Source of the DNA: Phycisphaerae bacterium
GTDB taxonomy: Bacteria; Planctomycetota; Phycisphaerae; Sedimentisphaerales; UBA12454
Assembly: GCA_041652575.1 (NCBI GenBank)
Contig: JBAZHC010000004.1
Location: forward strand, 124,001 to 188,000
Length of the DNA stretch: 64,000 nt
Direction: 5' to 3'
Positions 26,358 through 35,179 of the stretch are shown here, in pieces. The notes under the pieces were generated by a model. It saw only the letters and a list, made by a program, of their open reading frames with translations, searched no databases and was not told the origin of the DNA. The position numbers and the translations under genes were made by a program. Every line of letters begins with the position of its first letter. Positions within the stretch are counted from its first letter, which is position 1.

Positions 26358-26490
26358 TTAATTTTTTCCCGCTGCCCAATCATAAGGAACATATTATGGT
26401 CAAAAGTTCCGTCATTATACAAGTCAAATATACCGTAACCAGGCTTACATTCATAGTGTCTGTTATTTCACCACACTCCGCAGACAGTAC
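26358..26490 (-). pseudogene. Remnant of a metallophosphoesterase C-terminus
   Basis: Translated on the minus strand, this stretch contains GYGIFDLYNDGTFDH. That matches GYGLFDLYDDGTFDH at the end of the TAT-exported metallophosphoesterase at 35180-36169, with the upstream VCGVW/VCGAW also aligned. A stop codon follows VCGVW and a one-base shift occurs after FDH before the final PYDW and stop. Only about 44 codons remain. It lies between the operator-promoter (26508-26554) and the ABC ATPase, so it may have been the original first gene of that operon. Confidence 0.8.
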
Positions 26491-26507
26491 TGTCCGCATA
26501 TTTCTTT

Positions 26508-26554
26508 TGCACAAACTATTGTGCCTATTATACTTGTCCAGCAAAAATATTCAA
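26508..26554 (-). promoter_or_regulatory. Promoter with palindromic operator at the start site (ABC importer operon)
   Basis: Minus-strand -35 TTGAAT (26549-26554) and -10 TATAAT (26527-26532) are 16 bases apart. Two bases after the -10, at 26508-26525, is TGCACAAACTATTGTGCC (plus-strand reading), matching 14 of 16 arm positions of the operator TGCACAAA-NN-TTTGTGCA. The operator covers the expected +1, the usual place for a repressor. The rest of the 26355-26745 gap holds the pseudogene remnant and an AAGGAGG (26576-26582) with no sizeable ORF. Confidence 0.65.
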
Positions 26555-26745
26555 TCTTTTTCTCTTTAACGTGATAAGGAGGTTTTAAAAATCTTATGAT
26601 ATATTTGAGATATTGCTAATATTTTTCATATAAACACTAATTTAAAATTCTTCTTCTATTGGCTATTATTAACAAAACCGGATTATGCGGAAAATTATTT
26701 GGAAACAACTCGCAATACTTGTCTATCAAATTATTTATTGCTGAG

Positions 26746-27771
26746 CTAATTACTGCCGGCTTTGATGCTGTCTTTGCTGAACGATCTTATATCGGTCTTT
26801 TCCAAAATGCCATCAGCAAGGAGATTGGCGATGAGTGGGCTGTTACTATCCATCGTTACCCAAAGGATATGATGATATACGCCGGGCAAAGTATCGGGAA
26901 GTCCGCCGGCTCCGGAAGTACCCATTACAATATAATCACGATTGTTTCTGAGGGTATAAGAATTGACGTGTTCATGGCCGGCAAAAACAGTGTAAGGCCG
27001 GGAGCCAAGAATTTTTTCGAGTTCGAGCCAGTTGGCGGGCGGAGTGGACTGTTTCCAAACAGGTTTGTGCATTACGACAAACGTCCAGCGGACACTGTTG
27101 TTATCGGCGAGGACCTTTTTGAAATAACCGAATTGCGCATCGGATATTTTCGAGCCGCTCGCGTCGCGCTCTTTCTGCTCAAACTGTTTGTATAACATTA
27201 TAGTTTGCGGCGTAACACCCTGCTGAAGGGCTATTTCTTTTAATTTTTTCTTTTCTTTGTCCAGCTCAATCCTGACTTGAAGGTCTATGGCTGCGGAAGG
27301 GTCATCAGTATTGATGAACAGGAATAAGACCTTTTTGTAAAGCGCGTGAAAATAAGTTTTATGGCGGCGTTTCTGGTAAATCTGAACCATCATATCGTTT
27401 ACCATATCGTGATTCCCGGGGACAGCGAAAAAAGGCACCTTTAGATTTGCGACAAGAGAATCAAACTCGTCCCACTGGCGATTGACAAGATTAGGGTCGT
27501 CAGTGTAACCATCAATGGCGTCGCCGACACTGACAACAAAGGCCGGCCGTATCAGATTTATCTTGTTTATAACTTGTCCGAAAACACCTTTTTGTTCTTT
27601 TCCGGTACGGTCGCCCATCACGACAAAGTGAAAATTGGCAGGATTGTCATACGCACCCTGTATTGTGTTATCGGAGATATTTTTGACAGAAACAGCGGGA
27701 ATATCCGCCGCGACAGAAATAAGTGAAAATAAGGAAATAACGATAAAAAACATAACTTTGTTAATATTCAT
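26746..27771 (-). CDS. Secreted calcineurin-like metallophosphoesterase
   Basis: 341 residues with a signal peptide (residues 1-21, VAA). Metal-binding blocks are in order: GDRTG near residue 53, SVGDAID, PGNHDMVND, HKPVWK and AGHEHVNSY. The first block has GDR rather than the more common DxH, as in the GDR-type subgroup. It hydrolyses an unidentified phosphoester in the periplasm. AAGGGAA precedes the ATG. It lies upstream of the ABC operon on the same strand and downstream of an operator-like site (27996-28013). Confidence 0.88.
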   Translation of the reverse strand: MNINKVMFFIVISLFSLISVAADIPAVSVKNISDNTIQGAYDNPANFHFVVMGDRTGKEQKGVFGQVINKINLIRPAFVVSVGDAIDGYTDDPNLVNRQWDEFDSLVANLKVPFFAVPGNHDMVNDMMVQIYQKRRHKTYFHALYKKVLFLFINTDDPSAAIDLQVRIELDKEKKKLKEIALQQGVTPQTIMLYKQFEQKERDASGSKISDAQFGYFKKVLADNNSVRWTFVVMHKPVWKQSTPPANWLELEKILGSRPYTVFAGHEHVNSYTLRNNRDYIVMGTSGAGGLPDTLPGVYHHILWVTMDSNSPLIANLLADGILEKTDIRSFSKDSIKAGSN

Positions 27772-27995
27772 AACAGTTCCCTTTTTATATTTTTAAAATT
27801 TATAACATGGGATTTCCAGTTTAACATAATATATTCTTACTCAACTGCACCACCGAGCTGTATTTCCAATAGAATATCAAGGTTGACCAGCTTCATTTTT
27901 CATTCCCTGAAAATCAACATAAATTCTACGCTATATTAAAAAATTAGTCCAGAAAAATGCGAACTCGAAATCGTCTTAGAGTCAAAATATCTCGT

Positions 27996-28013
27996 TGCGA
28001 AAACATTTGTGCT
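27996..28013. promoter_or_regulatory. Operator-like palindrome (13/16)
   Basis: TGCGAAAACATTTGTGCT matches 13 of 16 arm positions of TGCACAAA-NN-TTTGTGCA. It is in the 507-base gap between the divergent metallophosphoesterase (minus) and GH43-ADPRG (plus) genes. On the minus strand a TTGACT (27980-27985) follows after a 10-base gap, close to the 9-base geometry seen at three other sites, but no convincing -10 was found. Regulation of either gene is possible. Confidence 0.45.
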
Positions 28014-28171
28014 TGATTTATGCCTAACGGCTGATTATGCTGATTACAGATTCAATAAAATAGATTCTTGCTTCGGCGGTAAAAAACAGCAAAATATACA
28101 ATAAAAAATGCTTAAAAAAGTTTATAACAGAGAAAGTTTATCATAAATACTTTACTGAAAAGAGGATCAAA

Positions 28172-28243
28172 ACGAAGAGTGGTTTTTTGCTTATATTGGT
28201 CTTGACTGTTTTAGTCGGTTTTTGCGGTCCCGTCCGGGGATGA
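28172..28243 (+). pseudogene. Possible orphan signal-peptide remnant
   Basis: Read from an ACG at 28172, the frame gives TKSGFLLILVLTVLVGFCG and a stop at 28241, which looks like a lipoprotein or Sec signal peptide. AGAGGATC sits in ribosome-site position. No ATG is present and the frame closes after 23 codons. It may be the ruined start of a gene once placed before the 28279 operon. Evidence is only hydrophobicity and position. Confidence 0.3.
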
Positions 28244-28278
28244 ACAGATTGGCAACAATTAATTGCTTAGGAGCTGAT

Positions 28279-30420
28279 ATGAAAAAAACGATCCTGCTGA
28301 CAATGGTTCTAATCCTCATCTTGGGAATTTGTGAAAATACATTGGCCAGTTCCACACAAAAAATATTTGAGCCGAATACTGTCACTGCTGGTGAATTTAA
28401 GCTCATTTATGACCCTTCTGCAGGAGAAAAAGAAAAATGGTACATAAACGACCATTGCTTTATCAGAGGCACAGATGGGGTATGGCATATGTTTGGAATA
28501 ACAAAAAGCGAGCCTGCAGGTCCTGCTGACGAAGTTAAATTCGCTCACGCTACCGCAAAATCATTAACTCAATGTCCATGGAAAAAAGAACCGTTTGCAC
28601 TTACCGTTGACCCCAATTTCAGAGAAAAGCATCTTTGGGCGCCGCACGTGATATTTAACGATGGTCTTTATTATATGTATTATTGTGCCGGCGATGACGA
28701 CCACAGCAAATATAAAATTCATCTTGCGACTTCAAAAAATCTCTATGACTGGCAGCGATTTCCAGACAATCCGATGGTCGTGGACGGCTACGATGCCCGC
28801 GATCCTTTCATTTTCAGACTCAAAGATAAATGGGTAATGTATTATACCGCAACGAGCAAGCCCGAAGGCGGCAATCACAATGTCTGTGCCGTTACAAGCA
28901 AAGACCTCATTCACTGGTCTGACAAAAAAGTAGTATATACTGACCCCTGCAGCGGCACATGGGGCGGCAATACTGAATCGCCGCAGGTTATACGCAGAGG
29001 AAAATATTATTATCTGTTCATCGGTCCGGGCGATAGTTATGTAACGACTACGGTTTATCGCAGCACCGACCCTTTTAAATGGACATACGAGCAGAAAGTT
29101 CCGATTATAAGAACCCATGCCGCCGAAGTTGTGCGGGATGTAGACGGACAGTGGTATATAAGCCATTGCGGCTGGGGTCAGGGCGGCGTTTATCTTGCAC
29201 CTCTCAAATGGAATGACGGCGTTGACGATAAAGACACTTCCCTTCCACCGCCGGGAACATTCAGGAAAATATCTCTGAAAACTTATCGCGACAAAATGAT
29301 GGCCGGCTGGCTGGGACAAATGGTCGGTGTAACATGGGGTTATCCTACGGAATTCAAATGCCTTGGAAAGATAGTTCCTGACCAAAATGTGCCTGTCTGG
29401 AAACCAGAAACAATTAACGATGCTTTTTGGCAGGATGACCTTTACGTTGAGATGACTTTTCTCAAAAGTATTCAGGATTACGGCTTTGATGTTTCTTATA
29501 ATCAGGCTGGAATCGATTTCGCGAATACTAAATTTGAACTGTGGCACGCCAATAAAGAAGGCAGAGACAATTTAAGAAAAGGCATCGCCCCTCCTGATTC
29601 GGGCCATCCAAACTTTAATAAGCACGCAGACGATATCGACTATCAGATAGAAGCTGATTTCGCGGGGATTATTTCGCCGGGTATGCCGAACTTTGCAATC
29701 GAGCTTGGCGACAAGTTTGGCAGGATAATGAACTATGGCGATGGTTTGTACGGTGGATATTTCGTTTCCGCAATGTACAGCCTGGCTTATTTCGAGAAAG
29801 ATATAAATAAAATTATCGAAGGCGCTCTTGAGTATATTCCCGCCGAAAGTCAATACGCACAGGCAATTAATGACACTATCCAATGGCACAAAAAATATCC
29901 GAAGGATTGGCAAAAAACGTGGAGCCTGATAAATGAAAAATATCAAAAGAATATGAACTTCAGGCAATTTTCCTGCGATAAAGGCGACTTCAATATCGAC
30001 GCTAAAATTAACGGCGCTTATGTGGTAATGGGGCTACTCTACGGCAAAGGAAATATTGAAGATACTATAGAAATAGCAATGCGGTGCGGTCAGGACTCCG
30101 ACTGCAATCCCTCAAACGCCGCCGGAATATTATTTACAACTATCGGATATGCGAGACTGCCTGAAAAATATAAAACAGTCAAGTTCGACCAGAAATTTGA
30201 CCATACCGCTTATAATTTACCTTCGCTTTTTGACCTTTGCCAAACACTTGCTGAAAAAGCGGTTTGCCGTTCCGGAGGTTTCGTAAAAAAAGATATGCTT
30301 CTTGTTCCGTCTTGTCCGGCCAAACCTGTAAAACTTGAGCAGTCTTACTCGCCCGGAGACATTGCCGAAAGCAAATACGCAAAAGAACAAATGAAATTAA
30401 TGCCGGCTGCTGCTAAATAG
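28279..30420 (+). CDS. Secreted GH43-like beta-propeller fused to ADP-ribosylglycohydrolase-fold domain
   Basis: 713 residues from the ATG at 28279 (AGGAG seven bases upstream; an upstream in-frame start at 28222 lacks one). A signal peptide covers about residues 1-24. Residues ~50-315 form a five-bladed propeller like GH43/GH32, with NDHCF, KHLWAPHVIF, DARDPF near 171 and NTESPQVI near 231, giving a D/D/E catalytic trio. Residues ~324-634 match the ADP-ribosylglycohydrolase fold: MMAGWLGQMVG, DDLYVEM near 386 and GQDSDCNPSNAAG near 603, the metal-binding ends. An export signal with this second fold argues for a carbohydrate rather than ADP-ribose substrate. First gene of the operon with the GH5-GH113 mannanase and a symporter. 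Confidence 0.85.
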   Translation: MKKTILLTMVLILILGICENTLASSTQKIFEPNTVTAGEFKLIYDPSAGEKEKWYINDHCFIRGTDGVWHMFGITKSEPAGPADEVKFAHATAKSLTQCPWKKEPFALTVDPNFREKHLWAPHVIFNDGLYYMYYCAGDDDHSKYKIHLATSKNLYDWQRFPDNPMVVDGYDARDPFIFRLKDKWVMYYTATSKPEGGNHNVCAVTSKDLIHWSDKKVVYTDPCSGTWGGNTESPQVIRRGKYYYLFIGPGDSYVTTTVYRSTDPFKWTYEQKVPIIRTHAAEVVRDVDGQWYISHCGWGQGGVYLAPLKWNDGVDDKDTSLPPPGTFRKISLKTYRDKMMAGWLGQMVGVTWGYPTEFKCLGKIVPDQNVPVWKPETINDAFWQDDLYVEMTFLKSIQDYGFDVSYNQAGIDFANTKFELWHANKEGRDNLRKGIAPPDSGHPNFNKHADDIDYQIEADFAGIISPGMPNFAIELGDKFGRIMNYGDGLYGGYFVSAMYSLAYFEKDINKIIEGALEYIPAESQYAQAINDTIQWHKKYPKDWQKTWSLINEKYQKNMNFRQFSCDKGDFNIDAKINGAYVVMGLLYGKGNIEDTIEIAMRCGQDSDCNPSNAAGILFTTIGYARLPEKYKTVKFDQKFDHTAYNLPSLFDLCQTLAEKAVCRSGGFVKKDMLLVPSCPAKPVKLEQSYSPGDIAESKYAKEQMKLMPAAAK

Positions 30421-30436
30421 TTTAAGGGAAATGATT

Positions 30437-33313
30437 ATGAAAAAACTTGCCGTTATTGCTCTGATTTTGTCTCTTGCCGCAATCGTTTTCGCATCGCAAA
30501 GCGTCTTCACAGGTTTTGCTTATACCAGCGGCGACAAGCTGATGGACGAGAACGGCCAGATGAAATTTATCAGCTTTAATATTCCCTGCCTGTTTTATAA
30601 CGAAGACAATATGGCATTTACTGAAAAAAATCCATGGCGTCTGTCGAACGAATTCGAAATTAACGACGCTCTCGAAGCAGTAAGGCAAATGGGCGGACAG
30701 GTTATAAGAACATATTCTTTATCCGTGCGCCGTAAAGGTGAAGACCCCAATATTCCAAGACATATAACAGGACCAGGTCAGTTCAACAAAGAAGCTTTTA
30801 TTCCGCTGGATTACATTCTTGCAATCGCCAATAAAAAAGGCATTCGTGTAATAATTCCATTTATTGACAACTGGAAATGGTGGGGAGGAATACCGGCTTG
30901 TGCAGAATTTAGAAGCAAAAACTTTAACGACTTCTGGACAGACAAACAGTTATTCGAAGATTACAAGCAAATCGTCAGTTTCGTAATTAACCGCACCAAC
31001 ACAATTACCGGCGTAAAATACAAAGATGACAAGGCGATTTTGGCGTGGGAAACAGGCAACGAACTTACAAGCCCTGACGAATGGACTGCAAAGGCCGCAG
31101 CCTTCATAAAAAGCATTGATAAAAACCATCTTGTTATCGATGGTTACCATAACACCCTATTGAAGGATAGTTCTCTCGAAGATAAAAACATTGATGTCGT
31201 TACAACTCATCACTATTCGAAAAATCCGCAGGACACAGTATCCCAGATAAAGAAAAACGCTGAAAAAAGCCGCGGCAAAAAACCTTATTTTGTCGGAGAG
31301 TTCGGGTTTGTTCCAACTAAGGACGTAGAAGCAATTTTAAATACTGCCATTGAACAGAAAACTGCCGGCGCGTTAATCTGGTCGCTTCGCTTTCGTAATC
31401 GCGACGGCGGGTTTTACTGGCACCACGAGCCTTATGGCGGCGATTTGTTCAAGGCGTATCACTGGCCCGGTTTCACTTCCGGTGCAGATTACGATGAAAC
31501 CAACCTGATGTCTCTGATGCGCAATAAAGCTTTTGAAATCAGGAACCTGCCTGTGCCGGCTCTTGAAAAACCTGCCCCCACTGTTTTGCTTGATATTATG
31601 GATAATTCGCAAATATCCTGGCAGGGAAGCGCAGGGGCACAAAGTTACATAGTGGAACGTGCAATAAACGAAAACGGCCCGTGGACAGTCGCCGGAAAAA
31701 ATATATCAGACACCGCATTCCAGTATAAACCTTTATTTAACGATACTACCGCCCCGCTTGGAGGCAAATGTTATTATCGCGTTAAAGCCCAAAATACCGC
31801 GGGAATTTCCGAGCCGTCAAATGTTAAAGGCCCGGTTTATGCTTTCTGCCGAACATTCATTGACGAAATGCAGGATTTGAATTCCATCAGCAGTCATAAA
31901 GGCAAAGTATCGCTTGAAAACAATCAGGCTCGCAGATTCAAGGAAGACAGCAGCAGACTTGCCGGCAAAAATGGCTCCTCAATTGTATATCATGTCAAAG
32001 AACCGATAATTTCATTTAAGCTGTATGCGTTTTTTCCGGACAACATTCAGGATTTTAAATTTTCCGTTTCAGATGACGGCAAAAAGTTCCAGCCGATTAA
32101 ATTCGAAGAAGAAGATTACGGCATCGGCAAAGGCGATTATGATTATTATAGACCCGTACTTTATACAAGTGCTTTCAAATCGGATAACAGCAAATACTTA
32201 AAAATCGAATTTGCCGGCAAAGCACAAATCGGCAGAGTAGAAATAAAATACGCAAGTCTGCCGACAAAATTCACGCATACCTATTCGCCAACAGGTTTCA
32301 TAAAAGGTTTCACATGGGGCTGGACCGGCCAAAGAGGCCAGTATCTCGGCGACGGCCCTGCCGACTCGATGAAGAAACTTGCTAAAACAGGCTCTAACTG
32401 GGTCTGTATATCATTCGGCGCAGATATGGAAAAGCCGGATATACCTGAAATTCAATGGGGCGATTCCTATAAACGTATGGCTACTGATGCGGAAATTCGC
32501 AGAGCTATACAATTGGCACGCGATAATAATCTTAAGGTGGCACTCAAGCCTGTCGTAAATGTTTACGATAGTACCTGGCGGGCATGGATAAAATTCAATG
32601 ATTCATCAGGCAAAAAGGATATGGCCAGGTGGAACAAATGGTGGAGCGATTTCAGACTTTTCCTTTTGCACTACGCCAAAATCGCAGAGGATACTAACTG
32701 CGAGATGTTCTGCCTTGGCTGCGAAATGGAATCCACAGAAGAATTTGAAATAAAGTGGCGAAATCTTATTACTGAAATCAGGCAGATTTACGGCGGAGTT
32801 CTGACATATAACGCCAATCACGGCAGAGAAAACAAAATTGCATGGTGGGACGCTGTCGATGTAATAAGTATGAGTGCATATTATCCGGTCGGAACTGATG
32901 ATGTACTTTTAGCTCTCAAAGATGATTTAAGCAAGGTGCCGCCATCTGACCGTTCTGTGGCAGCTATGGAGCAAAGATGGATACCTATCAGGGACAGCCT
33001 TGAGAAAGTAAGCAAAAAATTTGACCGTCCGATTTTCTTCATTGAGCTTGGAGTATGCAGCGCAAAAGGCTGTGCCGCGGCTCCATGGACGCACGAAGAC
33101 CCGAATATGGTTTATGACGGCGATGAACAAAGCAATTTCTATCAGGCCGCAATGGAAAGTTTCTGGGACCAGCCGTGGTTCATCGGTTTTGCATGGTGGG
33201 AGTGGTCGTCGAAATTATACAATTTAGATGAAGCTAAAACCAATATCGGTTTCGGTGTATACGGAAAGCCGGCCGAAGATTTGGTTCGTCAGTGGTACAG
33301 AAAGGAAAAATAA
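30437..33313 (+). CDS. Two-domain secreted mannanase: GH5-like plus GH113-like modules
   Basis: About 958 residues with a signal peptide (MKKLAVIALILSLAAIVFA). Residues ~25-375 are a GH5-type (beta/alpha)8 barrel with acid/base Glu in WETGNEL (about 209) and nucleophile Glu in FVGEFGF (about 288), mannanase-like. Residues ~380-470 are a fibronectin-III-like domain; ~475-610 look like a beta-sandwich binding module. Residues ~615-958 are a second barrel like GH113 beta-mannanases, with KGFTWGW, GCEMES (Glu about 763) and FFIELGVCS (Glu about 870). Both active sites look intact. The start at 30437 is preferred over the ATG at 30431 because AAGGGA is then correctly spaced. It is in an operon with the upstream GH43-like and downstream symporter genes. 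Confidence 0.88.
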   Translation: MKKLAVIALILSLAAIVFASQSVFTGFAYTSGDKLMDENGQMKFISFNIPCLFYNEDNMAFTEKNPWRLSNEFEINDALEAVRQMGGQVIRTYSLSVRRKGEDPNIPRHITGPGQFNKEAFIPLDYILAIANKKGIRVIIPFIDNWKWWGGIPACAEFRSKNFNDFWTDKQLFEDYKQIVSFVINRTNTITGVKYKDDKAILAWETGNELTSPDEWTAKAAAFIKSIDKNHLVIDGYHNTLLKDSSLEDKNIDVVTTHHYSKNPQDTVSQIKKNAEKSRGKKPYFVGEFGFVPTKDVEAILNTAIEQKTAGALIWSLRFRNRDGGFYWHHEPYGGDLFKAYHWPGFTSGADYDETNLMSLMRNKAFEIRNLPVPALEKPAPTVLLDIMDNSQISWQGSAGAQSYIVERAINENGPWTVAGKNISDTAFQYKPLFNDTTAPLGGKCYYRVKAQNTAGISEPSNVKGPVYAFCRTFIDEMQDLNSISSHKGKVSLENNQARRFKEDSSRLAGKNGSSIVYHVKEPIISFKLYAFFPDNIQDFKFSVSDDGKKFQPIKFEEEDYGIGKGDYDYYRPVLYTSAFKSDNSKYLKIEFAGKAQIGRVEIKYASLPTKFTHTYSPTGFIKGFTWGWTGQRGQYLGDGPADSMKKLAKTGSNWVCISFGADMEKPDIPEIQWGDSYKRMATDAEIRRAIQLARDNNLKVALKPVVNVYDSTWRAWIKFNDSSGKKDMARWNKWWSDFRLFLLHYAKIAEDTNCEMFCLGCEMESTEEFEIKWRNLITEIRQIYGGVLTYNANHGRENKIAWWDAVDVISMSAYYPVGTDDVLLALKDDLSKVPPSDRSVAAMEQRWIPIRDSLEKVSKKFDRPIFFIELGVCSAKGCAAAPWTHEDPNMVYDGDEQSNFYQAAMESFWDQPWFIGFAWWEWSSKLYNLDEAKTNIGFGVYGKPAEDLVRQWYRKEK

Positions 33314-35113
33314 ATGAAAATTCATCCGGTTGACATCTTTATTGTTGCCGCCTATATGGTCGCGATGGTACTGATAGGTCTTTGGGTAACGCGCAAAGCT
33401 TCGAAAAATCTCGGCTCGTATTTTCTCGGCGATAATATGATGCCATGGTATATGCTCGGCATTTCAAACGCCGCAAGTATGTTCGATGTCAGCGGAACGA
33501 TGTGGCTGGTTTATCTGCTGTTCGTCTATGGCGTAAAAAGCGCGTTTATCCCGTGGCTGTGGCCGACGTTCAATCAAATCTTCCTGATGGTTTATCTTGC
33601 GGTTTGGCTCAGACGCTCCAATGTACTTACAGGCGCAGAATGGATACGAACAAGGTTTGGAAACGGCACCGGCGCTACTTTATCTTATTTCAGCGTTGTA
33701 ATATTCGCCCTTGTCAGCGTTGTCGGATTTACAAGTTACGGCTATCAGGGTATCGGCAAATTTGCCGCCGTATTTTTCCCATGGAAGATTTCTCCGCATG
33801 TCTATGCCATAGTTATCATAGGCATAACAACTCTTTACACAATGCTCGGCGGAATGTATTCGGTAGTAATAACTGACGTAGCTCAATTCTTAATTATGTT
33901 CGTTGCTTCAATAGCCGTAGGCATAATCGCAATGACGCGTACCTCGCCTGAAGCTATCGCTGCCGCTGTTCCTGCTGATTGGGGAAATTTGTGGTTCGGC
34001 TGGAGGCTGCATCTTGACTGGTCGGGAATAATGGCTTCGGCAAATACATGCATCCAAAAAGACGGCTGGTCATTATTCTCGCTCTTTATGATGATGGTAT
34101 TATTCAAGGGAGTACTGGCAAGTATGGCAGGCCCGGCTCCGAACTATGATTTACAGAGAGTTCTTTCAAGTAAAAATACAAGGGCCGCCGCTCTTATGAG
34201 CGCTTCGGTTTCTTTTGTCCTGTTTATACCGAGATATTTGCTCATAGCTGGCATCGCGGTTCTTGCGCTGGTATTTTTCAGCCCGCAGCTTAATCAAATG
34301 GGGGCCAATGTAGATTTTGAACAAATACTTCCTTATGTTATTGGCAATTTTATTCCTGTCGGATTAATGGGCTTGCTTCTGGCAGGTTTGCTCGCGGCTT
34401 TTATGAGCACATTCAGCGCAACCATTAACGCAGGTGCCGCGTATATCGTCAACGATATCTACAAAGGCTATATCAATAAAAACGCATCCAACAGAACGTA
34501 TGTTACGATGAGCTGCATCTTCACTGTTGTCGTTGTCATAGTCGGTATTATATTCGGTTTAATGACCAGCTCGATAAACGAATGGGTTATGTGGATTGTC
34601 GCCGGTCTTTACGGCGGATATGTGGCACCGAATGTTTTAAAATGGCATTGGTGGCGATTAAACGGTTTCGGTTATTTTGCCGGTATGATGGCAGTGATTA
34701 TAGCTTCGATGATTATGCCGATTGCGCCGTTTTTCAGGGATTTGTCCGCAATATATGGTTTCCCGTTTCTGCTTGCCATCAGTCTGGCGGCATCTATTAT
34801 CGGCAGCCTTGTTACGCCAACTGAAGATGAGGAAACTCTGAAAAAATTCTACAAACAGGTCCGGCCATGGGGTTTCTGGGAACCAATAAAAGCCATGGTA
34901 ATATCAGAGAACCCTGATTTTGTGCCGAACAAAAATTTTGGGCGGGATATGATAAATGTTGCCGTAGGTATGGTTTGGCAGCTGACTTTCACTCTTGCTC
35001 CTATCTATCTGGTAATAAAAAATTTCCGCGCAATGACAATCTCGGTGATTGCAATGATTATCACATCAATTTTTATGAAACTTAATTGGTATGACAAACT
35101 GGATAAAGATTAG
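33314..35113 (+). CDS. SSS-family sodium:solute symporter
   Basis: 599 residues with about 13-14 hydrophobic segments. The N-terminal part has FLGDNMMPWYMLGISNAAS (the SSS first-helix region), followed by AEWIRTRFG, and GLLLAGLLAAFMSTFSATINAGAAY, the sodium-site helix of the family. It probably imports a sugar or oligosaccharide released by the preceding mannanase. AAAGGA lies before the ATG, which follows the mannanase stop with no gap. Substrate not identifiable. Confidence 0.93.
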   Translation: MKIHPVDIFIVAAYMVAMVLIGLWVTRKASKNLGSYFLGDNMMPWYMLGISNAASMFDVSGTMWLVYLLFVYGVKSAFIPWLWPTFNQIFLMVYLAVWLRRSNVLTGAEWIRTRFGNGTGATLSYFSVVIFALVSVVGFTSYGYQGIGKFAAVFFPWKISPHVYAIVIIGITTLYTMLGGMYSVVITDVAQFLIMFVASIAVGIIAMTRTSPEAIAAAVPADWGNLWFGWRLHLDWSGIMASANTCIQKDGWSLFSLFMMMVLFKGVLASMAGPAPNYDLQRVLSSKNTRAAALMSASVSFVLFIPRYLLIAGIAVLALVFFSPQLNQMGANVDFEQILPYVIGNFIPVGLMGLLLAGLLAAFMSTFSATINAGAAYIVNDIYKGYINKNASNRTYVTMSCIFTVVVVIVGIIFGLMTSSINEWVMWIVAGLYGGYVAPNVLKWHWWRLNGFGYFAGMMAVIIASMIMPIAPFFRDLSAIYGFPFLLAISLAASIIGSLVTPTEDEETLKKFYKQVRPWGFWEPIKAMVISENPDFVPNKNFGRDMINVAVGMVWQLTFTLAPIYLVIKNFRAMTISVIAMIITSIFMKLNWYDKLDKD

Positions 35114-35179
35114 TATTTATGGCGCATAGTTCTATATAGAAAACTATTATAACTCTGGGACAAACACCAATAGCATATT

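Noticed and set aside
26576..26617. AAGGAGG followed by a short ATG frame
   Set aside because: The peptide would be only seven residues (MIYLRYC) and on the strand opposite the operon; more likely chance.
26659..27195. A 178-codon open frame on the plus strand
   Set aside because: It lies antisense to the clear metallophosphoesterase at 26746-27771 and has no recognisable domain.
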